DNA of 7,791 nucleotides from Planctomycetota bacterium (GCA_016200125.1 JACQFK010000597.1:1-7791), one strand, 5' to 3'; counted from the first letter of the stretch, positions 1-6,431 are shown. Numbers and translations are program-made. The notes: a model not told the origin generated them from the sequence alone.

Positions 1-1203
1 CCCGAGCGGCGCGGTGGCGGCGGCGCCCACGATGCTGCCCGCCGTGTTCCAGGCGTAGACGGTGCCGACGGCGCGGCCCGCGTCGGCGGCCCCCCGGCGG
101 GTCAGGTGGACCAGGAGCGGGAAGTTGAAGCCCATGCAGACCGAGGGGAGCAGCTCCAGCGCGGCGCTGGCCGCCAGGCAGACGGCGGCGTTGCCGAGCG
201 CCATCGAGCGGAGCGGGCCCGCGAGCCCGACGGCGGTGGTAAGCGTGTGGATGAGCCCCCGGCTCGCGCCCGCGGAGAGGATGAGGACCGCGAGCGACCC
301 GGCGGCCGCGAGGGCCGGGTTCGTGAGGCGGGAGACGGTCGCGCGGAAGAGGAGGCTGCCCAGGCCGATCCCGAGGAGGATGACGAAGAGCGTCGAGGTG
401 AGCGCGTAGGTGGAGCCGCCGAGCATGACGCAGAGGGCGCGGGTCCAGACCATCTGGAGCAGGAGGGCGGCGAATCCGGTGAATGCGGCGGCCGCGTAGA
501 GCGCGGCGGGCCTCACGGCCTCGCCGGCCTGCGGGGCGGGCGGCGCCGGCGCGGAGGCCTCCGCGGCGGGGACGTCGCGGTCGAGGCGCCGGGCGAGGAG
601 GAAGGCGCCCCCGGCGACGGCCACGTTGAGGGCGGCCGCGAGGAAGTTCGTGCCGGAGAGGCCGAGCCAGGGCAGGAGATGGAAGCCGGCGAGGTAGCAG
701 CCGAGCGCGGCGCCGCCGGTGTTGATCGCGTAGAGCCATCCCGCGGTCGGCCCCACGTCGCCGTCGCCCGCGAACTGGCGGACGAGGAGCGGGAAGGTGC
801 CGCCCATCAGGATGCAGGGCGGGCCGATGACGAGGAAGGTGAGGAGGATGCGGACGCCCGAGTAGAGCACCGGGAGTCCGTGGAGGGCGGGATAGAGGGC
901 GCCGGTGGCGGCCGCGAGGAGGCTCGATTCCAGCGGGATGAGGAGGGCCAGGAGGCCGATCGCGAGCTCGCACCAGGCGTAGCCGCGGAGCGGGGTCCGC
1001 ATCCGGTCGGCCTTGCGGCCGAGGAAATGGGCGCCGATGCCGAGCCCGAGGAGGAAGGACGAGACCACGGCGGCCATCGCGAGGGTGGACGCGCCCCAGA
1101 TGTGGGAGAAGCGGCGGAACCAGATCACTTCATAGGCGAGGCCCGTGGCGCCGGAGGCGAAGAAGAGCGCGGTGGCCGCGAACAGACCCCGGGTTTTTCC
1201 CAA
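1..1203 (-). CDS. Polytopic membrane protein, fused MFS/spermidine synthase type (N-terminal part; 3' end outside window)
   Basis: The visible 401 residues are almost entirely hydrophobic segments joined by short charged loops, so this is an inner-membrane protein. It opens with the hallmark FFASGATGLAYEVIWFRRF (about residues 15-33) of membrane proteins related to spermidine synthase. The two halves repeat each other: MGGTFPLLV (133-141) is echoed by MGFNFPLLV (357-365), and LYAINTGGAALG (157-168) by VYAWNTAGSIVG (382-393). A hydrophilic Ala/Pro linker (about 204-232) separates them. Family members often continue into a cytoplasmic SpeE-like methyltransferase-fold domain; that part would lie beyond the left edge and cannot be seen. 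The start is TTG at 1203-1201: an in-frame TGA lies only seven codons upstream, no other start codon lies between, the next Met (43) would delete the conserved first helix, and a GGAGG sits 9 bases upstream. Family assignment is firm; substrate and reaction are unknown. Confidence 0.88.
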   Translation of the reverse strand, partial: MGKTRGLFAATALFFASGATGLAYEVIWFRRFSHIWGASTLAMAAVVSSFLLGLGIGAHFLGRKADRMRTPLRGYAWCELAIGLLALLIPLESSLLAAATGALYPALHGLPVLYSGVRILLTFLVIGPPCILMGGTFPLLVRQFAGDGDVGPTAGWLYAINTGGAALGCYLAGFHLLPWLGLSGTNFLAAALNVAVAGGAFLLARRLDRDVPAAEASAPAPPAPQAGEAVRPAALYAAAAFTGFAALLLQMVWTRALCVMLGGSTYALTSTLFVILLGIGLGSLLFRATVSRLTNPALAAAGSLAVLILSAGASRGLIHTLTTAVGLAGPLRSMALGNAAVCLAASAALELLPSVCMGFNFPLLVHLTRRGAADAGRAVGTVYAWNTAGSIVGAAATAPLG

Positions 1204-1212
1204 GAACCTCGT

Positions 1213-1217
1213 CCTCC
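1213..1217 (-). promoter_or_regulatory. Shine-Dalgarno site that fixes the TTG start
   Basis: Read on the minus strand this is GGAGG within GGGGAGG, ending 9 bases before the TTG at 1203-1201. It is the best ribosome-binding site in the window and the main reason for accepting a TTG start. The in-frame stop at 1224-1222 leaves no room for an alternative upstream start. Confidence 0.75.
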
Positions 1218-1276
1218 CCGATCAACATAGGATGCCAAGTCCCGGCGGGTTATTCCCGGAGAAAGAGCGTCGCCTT

Positions 1277-1297
1277 TCGCCGGCCGCGCGGCGGCGA
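1277..1297. repeat. GC-rich inverted repeat upstream of the kinase operon
   Basis: TCGCCG (1277-1282) and CGGCGA (1292-1297) are perfect inverted copies flanking 9 bases that contain the palindrome CCGCGCGG (1284-1291). The element sits just upstream of the TATAAT at 1302, where a -35 element and spacer would normally lie. It could be an operator or a hairpin. In DNA this GC-rich, short self-complementary runs also arise by chance, so the functional reading is weak. Confidence 0.3.
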
Positions 1298-1301
1298 GGG
1301 C

Positions 1302-1307
1302 TATAAT
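1302..1307 (+). promoter_or_regulatory. Candidate -10 element (TATAAT) of the kinase operon
   Basis: A perfect TATAAT lies 11 bases before the ATG at 1319, in a region otherwise nearly devoid of A/T runs. With usual sigma-70 geometry transcription would begin around 1313-1315, leaving a leader of only 4-6 bases. No convincing -35 hexamer is found at the right spacing (1279-1284 reads GCCGGC), and there is no TG extension. No Shine-Dalgarno sequence precedes the ATG, consistent with a leaderless or nearly leaderless message. The hexamer is seen directly; its use as a promoter is inferred. Confidence 0.5.
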
Positions 1308-1318
1308 CCACTAATCCT

Positions 1319-4192
1319 ATGGCCGACGACGCCCCCCGCGCCTCCCTGCCGCCCGAGGACCTCCAGTTCGCCCAGCTCGTCGTCGGACAGGGCATCTGCA
1401 GCCGGCAGGCCGTCGACGAGTGCCTCTCCTTCCTCGGCCGGCTCATGGCCGAGGGGGTCACGCCGCTGCCGCGCCTGGGCGAGCTCCTCGTGCGCAAGGG
1501 GCTCCTCAGCGCCGACCGCCTCGACGCCACGCTCCGGCCCGCCGCGGGCGGCGCCGAGCTCGAGAAGATCCGCGACCTGCCGCCTGACGTCGCCGGCGCC
1601 GCCGCCGATCCCGCGAACAACCTCGGCAAGTACGTCAAGGTCGACCGGCTGGGCGCCGGCGGCATGGGCGAGGTCTGGCGCGGATGGGACCGCGAGCTGC
1701 GGCGCTGGGTCGCGCTCAAGTTCCTTCACTATGAAGACCCGGGACAGCTCGCCCGCTTCCGGCGCGAGGCGCAGACCGCCGCCGCCCTCAACCATCCCCA
1801 CATCGCCTCCGTCTACGAGGTCGGCGAGACCAAGGGGCGCCCCTTCATCGCCATGCAGTACATCGCGGGCCGGACCCTCGACAGCGTCCCGCGCAACAAC
1901 CCGCGCGCGCTGATCGAGCTCGTCCGCGACGCCGCGCTCGCCATCCACTACGCCCACGAGCAGGGCGTCGTCCACCGCGACCTCAAGCCCGCCAATCTTA
2001 TGGTCGAGACCGCGGGAGGAAAGCAGCGCCTCTTCGTGATGGACTTCGGACTCGCCAAGGCGACCGCGGTCGACTCGTCGCTTTCGCTCTCCGGCCAGGT
2101 CCTGGGGACGCCCGCCTACATGGCCCCCGAGCAGGCTTCCGGCGACTCCGCCCGCGTCTCCGCCCGCAGCGACGTCTACGCCCTCGGCGCGACGCTCTAC
2201 GAGCTCTTCGCCGATCGGCCGCCTTTCCAGGAGACCGAGGTCTATGCCCTCCTGAAGAAGGTCGTCGACGAGGATCCCGTCCTGCTGGGGCGGCGCAACC
2301 CGCGGGTCGAGCGCGAGCTCGAGACGATCGTCATGAAGTGCCTCGAGAAGGACCCCGCCCAGAGATACGCCACGGCGCGGGAGCTCGCCGAGGATCTCGA
2401 CCGCTGGCTCAAGGGCGAGGCCATCCGCGCCCATCCGCCCTCGGCCGTCTACCGGCTGAGGAAGTTCGTCGGGCGCCGGAAGGCGATCCTCGCCGTCGCG
2501 GCCGCCGGCGTCGCGGTGGCCGCGGTCCTCCTCGCCGCCACGCTCCGCGAGAAGAGCGAGAAGGAGGCGCTGCGCGAACTGGGCGAGCTCCGGGCCAACA
2601 TGCTCCGGGTGAAGGAGTGGATCCGGCAGGATTCCCGGTCCGCGGCGGAAATCCGCGACGCGCTGGAGCACGAGACTCGGCGGATCACGGACTTCATCGG
2701 CCGCCACCCCCGCCTGCCCCAGGCCTACTTCGTCCGCGCCCAGGGCCGCCTGCTCCAGGGACGGCTGGGCGGGGCCGAGCTGGATCTCGACGAAGCCCTG
2801 CGGCGGGAGCCCCGCTTCGCCCCGGCCTGGTCCCTGCTGGGCCGCCTCAAGCTGGAACGCTACATGCTCCGGCTCTACTCGGATCCGAACAGCGATCAGA
2901 GCCACGTCGCCGAACGGGCGACCCCGTTGCTCAAGGAGGCGGAGGCGGCCTTCGGGAAGGGCGGCGCGGAGGAGAGCGCCTCGCTCGAGAAGTGGGGCCT
3001 TTCCCGGCTCGCGGAAGACGCGGTGAACGACCGCCTGATCGAGGCCTTCCGGCTGTACTACGTGAAGAACGACGAGGACGGCGGCCGCGGCGTCCTCAAC
3101 AGCGCCTTCCGGCAGGCGCCGTCGGAGGAGTACTGCCGCTGGATGGCGACCTGGACCCCGGACCTCGGGCAGCGGCTCAAGTGGCTCGAGAAGGGCCTGC
3201 ACATCGCCCCCCACTCCGCGGCGACGCGCGCCGATCTCGCCTGCTACTGGCATCAGCAGAAGAACTGGGACGCGACGATCGCCGAGGCCACGCGGGCGAT
3301 CGACGTGAACCCCAGCTCCGCGGTCGCCTACGCCGTCCGGGCGGCCGCCTGGCTGGAGAAGGGGGAGGCGGCCCGAAGCCTCGATGACTGCAGCCGCGGC
3401 ATCGACGCCGATCCGCTCTTCGGCGTGCTCTACGCGACCCGGTCGGGCGCCCGGCTGACGCTGGAGGACTACGAGGGCGCCGCCCGCGACGCCGGCCGCG
3501 CCCTCGAGCTCGACCCGACCTACGCCCTGGCCTACGCCAACCGTGCCGGCGCGCGGATCTCGGCCGGCGACGCGGCGGGGGCCCTCAAGGACTGCAACCG
3601 CGCGATCGAGCTGGATCCGAAGCTCGTCGTCGCGCTCTCCAACCGGTCGGGAGCCCAGGTACTGCTGGGAAACCTGGACGCGGCGATCGAGGATGCGGAC
3701 GCCGCGATCCGCCTGCAGCCGGGGTTCGCGCTGGCCTACATGAATCGCGGCACCGCTCATTACCGGAAGGACAAGATCGACGACGCGATCCGCGACTACG
3801 GCCGCGCCGTCGATCTCGACCCCCATCTCGTCCTCGCCCTCGTCAACCGGGCCGGCATGTATCTCGTCCTGGAGCGCTGGGACGACGCCCTCCGCGACTG
3901 CGACCGGGCCCTCGCGCAGAATCCGAAGTCGGCGCTGGCCTGGTCGAACCGCGGCTTCGCGCTGCTCTCCAAGGGCGATCACGCCGGGGCGGCCGCGGAC
4001 GCGACGAAGGCGATCGACTTCGGAGGAACGCTTCCGGAGCCCTACATCGTCCGCGGCGAGGCGCGCCGCGCGCTCAAGGACCGGGCGGGGGCGCTCGCGG
4101 ATTTCGAAAAGGCGCTCAAGTTCGCGCCGCCCGACTGGCTCTCCCGCGCCGAGGTCGAACAGACGCTGAAAGAACTGCGGGCGGAGAAATGA
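1319..4192 (+). CDS. Transmembrane Ser/Thr protein kinase with C-terminal TPR array
   Basis: PknB-like (Hanks-type) kinase of 957 residues. Residues 16-75 form a helical domain with two related motifs; the second, RLGELLVRKGLL, resembles the MshEN/GspE N-terminal repeat. The kinase domain (about 105-365) has every expected element: glycine loop LGAGGMGEV (111-119), Lys134 in VALK, Glu150 as helix-C candidate, HRDLKPAN (219-226), DFG (242-244) and an activation loop with S254/S256/S258/T264 before APE (269-271). It therefore looks catalytically active. A basic stretch (RLRKFVGRRK, 379-388) precedes one membrane helix (389-409), placing the kinase in the cytoplasm and the C-terminus outside by the positive-inside rule. 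A helical region with one isolated TPR (466-499) follows, then one degenerate repeat (599-632) and nine tandem TPRs (633-938). First gene of a three-gene operon; its TGA overlaps the next ATG. Substrates and signal are unknown. Confidence 0.93.
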   Translation: MADDAPRASLPPEDLQFAQLVVGQGICSRQAVDECLSFLGRLMAEGVTPLPRLGELLVRKGLLSADRLDATLRPAAGGAELEKIRDLPPDVAGAAADPANNLGKYVKVDRLGAGGMGEVWRGWDRELRRWVALKFLHYEDPGQLARFRREAQTAAALNHPHIASVYEVGETKGRPFIAMQYIAGRTLDSVPRNNPRALIELVRDAALAIHYAHEQGVVHRDLKPANLMVETAGGKQRLFVMDFGLAKATAVDSSLSLSGQVLGTPAYMAPEQASGDSARVSARSDVYALGATLYELFADRPPFQETEVYALLKKVVDEDPVLLGRRNPRVERELETIVMKCLEKDPAQRYATARELAEDLDRWLKGEAIRAHPPSAVYRLRKFVGRRKAILAVAAAGVAVAAVLLAATLREKSEKEALRELGELRANMLRVKEWIRQDSRSAAEIRDALEHETRRITDFIGRHPRLPQAYFVRAQGRLLQGRLGGAELDLDEALRREPRFAPAWSLLGRLKLERYMLRLYSDPNSDQSHVAERATPLLKEAEAAFGKGGAEESASLEKWGLSRLAEDAVNDRLIEAFRLYYVKNDEDGGRGVLNSAFRQAPSEEYCRWMATWTPDLGQRLKWLEKGLHIAPHSAATRADLACYWHQQKNWDATIAEATRAIDVNPSSAVAYAVRAAAWLEKGEAARSLDDCSRGIDADPLFGVLYATRSGARLTLEDYEGAARDAGRALELDPTYALAYANRAGARISAGDAAGALKDCNRAIELDPKLVVALSNRSGAQVLLGNLDAAIEDADAAIRLQPGFALAYMNRGTAHYRKDKIDDAIRDYGRAVDLDPHLVLALVNRAGMYLVLERWDDALRDCDRALAQNPKSALAWSNRGFALLSKGDHAGAAADATKAIDFGGTLPEPYIVRGEARRALKDRAGALADFEKALKFAPPDWLSRAEVEQTLKELRAEK
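3215..4132 (+). repeat. Nine tandem TPR units of exactly 34 codons within the kinase gene
   Basis: Residues 633-938 divide into nine units of 34 residues with no insertion or deletion, starting at 633, 667, 701, 735, 769, 803, 837, 871 and 905. The shared pattern is Tyr/Leu-x-Asn-Arg-x-Gly-Ala in helix A, then Ala-Ile/Leu-x-Asp and a closing Asp-Pro-type turn (ELDPT, ELDPK, RLQPG, DLDPH, AQNPK). A tenth unit (599-632) keeps the length but is degenerate. The copies are clearly diverged at DNA level, so this is an old protein repeat and not a recent tandem duplication. Such arrays form a right-handed superhelix that binds peptides or partner proteins. Confidence 0.88.
4189..4192 (+). promoter_or_regulatory. 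ATGA stop/start overlap, kinase to PQQ-like gene
   Basis: The kinase stop TGA (4190-4192) overlaps the ATG (4189-4191) of the next gene. A GGAG at 4183-4186 ends only 2 bases before the ATG, too close for efficient independent initiation. Termination-reinitiation coupling is the likely way the second gene is translated. Confidence 0.8.
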
Positions 4193-5460
4193 GGATCCTG
4201 AGCGGCGTCCTGCCCGCGCTGGTCCTGGTCGGCGGCGCCGTCCGGGCCGACGACTGGCCGCAGTGGCGCGGCGCGAAGCGCGACGGCGCCTGGGCCGAGA
4301 CCGGCATTCTCGAGGCCTTCCCGGCCGCCGGACTCGAGGTCCGCTGGCGCGCCCCCCTCGGAGTGGGCTTCTCCACGCCCGTCATCGGCGGGGGCCGGGT
4401 GTTCGTCACCGATTCGCTCCTGAACAAGCCCGCCGCGCGCGAGCGGGTCCACGCCTTCGACGAAGCCACGGGGAAGCCGCTCTGGACCCTTGCCTACGAC
4501 GTGACGTATCCCGACTGGGCCTTCGACGAGCCGAACCGGAAAGGGCCCCACGCGACGCCGGTCCTGCGCGACGGGAAACTCTACACGCTGGGCGGCGTCG
4601 GTCATCTTCATTGCTTCGAGGCCGCGAGCGGCGCCGTCGTGTGGAAGCGGGATCTCCAGAAGGACTACCCCGACGTCGAGCTCCGATGCACGCCCTGTCC
4701 GTTCGTCGAAGGGGATCTTCTTCTGCTGTGCATCGGGGCGAAGCCCGGCGCCGCGGTGATCGCCCTCGACCGCGGCAGCGGAAAGGAGGTCTGGAAGGCG
4801 ATCGACGAGACGGGGACCTTCAGCTCGCCGGTCTGCATCAGCGCGGGCGGCGTCCGCCAATTCATCGTGTGGACCGCCGAGTCGCTGACGTCGCTCGATC
4901 CCGCCACCGGAAAGGTCCACTGGCGCGAGGACCTGATCACCGGAGCCGATTCCGCCATCGCCACCCCGGTCGTGCAGGGCGACCTTCTGCTCGTCAGCGG
5001 CCTGATGCTGCGGCTCTCCGCGGACAAGCCGGGCGTCACCGTGCTCTGGCCCGAGAAGAGGGCCACCCAGAAGCGGATCCTGAGCAACACGTCGACGGGG
5101 CTCATCCTGGGCGACCACGTCTACTCGGCCCGCTCTTCCGGCGAGCTGGTCTGCCTGGAGCTGAAGACGGGCGCGCAGGTCTGGTCGTCGAAGCTCGTGA
5201 CCGACCAGAAGCAGGGGGCCTGCATCCATCTCACGCCGAACGGCGCTTCGGTCCTGATCTACACGGAGCGCGGGGAGTTGATCCGCGCGCGGTTGACGCC
5301 CGAGGGCTACCAGGAGATCGGCCGCGCCCCGATCCTGGCGGGGACCTATCCCTTCGCCGGTCGCCGCTGCGTCTGGTCGCCGGCGTCGTTCGCCAACCGC
5401 TGCCTCTTCGCGCGGAACGACGCGGAACTGGTCTTCGTCTCGCTGGCGGCAAAGCCATGA
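4189..5460 (+). CDS. Secreted PQQ-like (BamB-like) beta-propeller protein
   Basis: The 423-residue product starts with a Sec signal peptide (Met-Arg, hydrophobic core ILSGVLPALVLVGGA, probable cleavage after AVRA at residue 20). The mature protein begins DDWPQWRG, the signature start of planctomycete PQQ-binding-like repeat proteins. Blade motifs of the type Ala-x-Asp/Glu-x-x-Thr/Ser-Gly-x-x-x-Trp recur: FDEATGKPLW (90-99), FEAASGAVVW (143-152), LDRGSGKEVW (193-202), LDPATGKVHW (236-245) and LELKTGAQVW (323-332). This supports a propeller of about six to eight blades. I see no quinoprotein dehydrogenase active site, so an enzymatic role is not supported; a scaffold, ligand-binding or sensing role is more likely. 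The mature part holds nine cysteines, including CTPC at 167-170, which is many for an exported protein. It overlaps both neighbours by 4 bases and lies between the kinase and an FGE-fold lipoprotein. Confidence 0.88.
   Translation: MRILSGVLPALVLVGGAVRADDWPQWRGAKRDGAWAETGILEAFPAAGLEVRWRAPLGVGFSTPVIGGGRVFVTDSLLNKPAARERVHAFDEATGKPLWTLAYDVTYPDWAFDEPNRKGPHATPVLRDGKLYTLGGVGHLHCFEAASGAVVWKRDLQKDYPDVELRCTPCPFVEGDLLLLCIGAKPGAAVIALDRGSGKEVWKAIDETGTFSSPVCISAGGVRQFIVWTAESLTSLDPATGKVHWREDLITGADSAIATPVVQGDLLLVSGLMLRLSADKPGVTVLWPEKRATQKRILSNTSTGLILGDHVYSARSSGELVCLELKTGAQVWSSKLVTDQKQGACIHLTPNGASVLIYTERGELIRARLTPEGYQEIGRAPILAGTYPFAGRRCVWSPASFANRCLFARNDAELVFVSLAAKP
5457..5460 (+). promoter_or_regulatory. ATGA stop/start overlap, PQQ-like gene to SUMF1-type gene
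   Basis: The TGA of the propeller gene (5458-5460) overlaps the ATG (5457-5459) of the lipoprotein gene. The bases before it (GGCGGCAAAGCC) offer no good Shine-Dalgarno sequence. Translation therefore probably depends on ribosomes finishing the upstream gene. This is the second identical junction in the operon. Confidence 0.8.
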
Positions 5461-6422
5461 GAAGAATCCTTGCCGTCCTGTTCCTGTCGGGCTGCGCGAC
5501 CCCGCCGGCGACGGCTCCTCTGTTTCCCTTCGACGAGGCGACGGCGCGCCGCTATCAACGGGAGTACGGGCTCCCCGTCGAGCTCAAGGGGCGCTTCGTC
5601 CTCATTCCGCCGGGCACGTTTCCCATGGGATCGCCGCCGGACGAGCCGGGGCACAAGCCCGACGAAACGCTCCACGAGGTGACGCTCACGCGCCCGTTCT
5701 ATCTCGGGAAGTTCGAGGTGACGGTCGGCGAGTTCTGCCGCTTCGTCGAGGCGACGGGATATGTCACCGAGGTGGAGAAGAGCGGGGGAGGGAACGCGCA
5801 CGATGCGAAGGCGCTGTGGAAGCACACGCCGGGCACGAACTGGAGGAAGCCCGGCTACGCGGGGCCCTTCCAGGGCTCGGAGGATCATCCCGTGGTCCAC
5901 GTGAGCCACCTGGATGCGCGGGCCTACTGCGCCTGGCTCAACGACGCGGCTCCCCAGCCTGGATGGATCTACGGGCTTCCGACCGAGGCCGAGTGGGAGT
6001 GGGCCTGCCGCACGGGGAGCGGCTCGCGGTTCTGGTGGGGCGCCGATCCCGACGCGGGCGGCCGCGTCGTGAACGCCGGCGACCGAGCGCTCAAGGCGGC
6101 TCAGCCGGAATGGCCGCGGCAGATCATGCCGATGGACGACGGTCACGCGTTCACGGCGCCGGTCGGGAGCTATCGCGCGAACGGCTTCGGCCTGCACGAC
6201 ATGCTGGGCAACGTGTGGGAGTTCTGCGCGACGCGGCACGGCGCTTATCCGCCGGGGCTTTCGACGGATCCCGGCGACCTCGGAACGCAGGAGAGTTACG
6301 ACGTGCGGGGCGGCGGCTGGAGCAACGAGCCCGCCGACGTCCGCTGCGCGTCGCGCAACGCCGATCCGCCGAAGTTCGGCCACAGCAACCTGGGCTTCCG
6401 GGTCGCGCTCCACCGGCGCTGA
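5457..6422 (+). CDS. SUMF1/FGE-fold (formylglycine-generating enzyme-like) lipoprotein
   Basis: The 321-residue product begins MRRILAVLFLSGC, a short signal with lipobox LSGC, so it is probably acylated on Cys13 and membrane-anchored outside the cytoplasm. A lead-in FPFDEATARRYQREYGLPVE (23-42) precedes the FGE-sulfatase domain (about 45-319). Family landmarks are VLIPPGTFPMGSPPDE (48-63), FEVTVGEFCRFV (86-97), the LPTEAEWEWACR core (174-185), NGFGLHDMLGNVWEFC (242-257), RGGGW (284-288) and the closing NLGFRVAL (311-318). The two catalytic cysteines of sulfatase-activating FGE, expected just after the RGGS-type motif, are absent (RGGGWSNEPADV). Formylglycine-generating activity is therefore unlikely, and a binding or sensing role or another reaction is more plausible. 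C184 and C297 occupy the positions of a structural disulfide in human FGE. The open frame extends upstream to 4263, but that part is a shadow of the propeller gene; the lipobox and ATGA overlap fix the start at 5457. Confidence 0.88.
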   Translation: MRRILAVLFLSGCATPPATAPLFPFDEATARRYQREYGLPVELKGRFVLIPPGTFPMGSPPDEPGHKPDETLHEVTLTRPFYLGKFEVTVGEFCRFVEATGYVTEVEKSGGGNAHDAKALWKHTPGTNWRKPGYAGPFQGSEDHPVVHVSHLDARAYCAWLNDAAPQPGWIYGLPTEAEWEWACRTGSGSRFWWGADPDAGGRVVNAGDRALKAAQPEWPRQIMPMDDGHAFTAPVGSYRANGFGLHDMLGNVWEFCATRHGAYPPGLSTDPGDLGTQESYDVRGGGWSNEPADVRCASRNADPPKFGHSNLGFRVALHRR

Positions 6423-6431
6423 GGCCGGGAG
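6408..6431. terminator. Possible hairpin between the convergent genes
   Basis: CTCC (6408-6411) pairs with GGAG (6428-6431) and CGGC (6414-6417) with GCCG (6424-6427). This gives an 8-bp GC stem with a 2-base bulge and a 6-base loop across the SUMF1-type stop codon. It lies where the operon and the opposing lipoprotein gene converge, so it could end transcription both ways. There is no T-tract on either side, so classical intrinsic termination is not well supported. Confidence 0.25.

Noticed and set aside
106..1230. 374-codon plus-strand open frame at the left edge
   Set aside because: Codon-register mirror of the minus-strand membrane protein; the product is Glu/Gly/Arg-rich with no fold signature, whereas the minus strand has conserved transmembrane motifs.
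1240..1259. Direct repeat TCCCGG at 1240-1245 and 1254-1259 in the intergenic region
   Set aside because: Only 6 bases, GC-rich, and not aligned with any promoter element.
1301..3982. 893-codon open frame on the minus strand antisense to the kinase
   Set aside because: It is in exact codon register with the kinase; stops there would need TTA, CTA or TCA codons, which GC-rich genes avoid. The product is low-complexity Gly/Val/Arg/Glu sequence with no recognisable domain.
4042..5229. 395-codon minus-strand open frame opposite the propeller gene
   Set aside because: Shadow of the propeller gene, with Arg/Gly/Ala/Asp-rich sequence and no motif; the plus-strand gene has a signal peptide and propeller repeats.
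4263..5456. Upstream extension of the FGE-fold frame back to 4263
   Set aside because: Open only because it runs out of frame through the propeller gene; Arg/Pro-rich without homology. The lipoprotein signal and ATGA overlap place the start at 5457.
4189..5460. PQQ-dependent alcohol or glucose dehydrogenase
   Set aside because: Too short, and lacking a quinoprotein active-site Asp/Ca region or CxxCH heme motif; only the structural propeller repeats are present.
6255..6422. Variable region of a diversity-generating retroelement at the 3' end of the FGE-fold gene
   Set aside because: DGR target proteins can have this fold, but there is no reverse transcriptase or template repeat in the window, and the few AAC codons (N290, N301, N311) are not clustered as adenine mutagenesis would produce.
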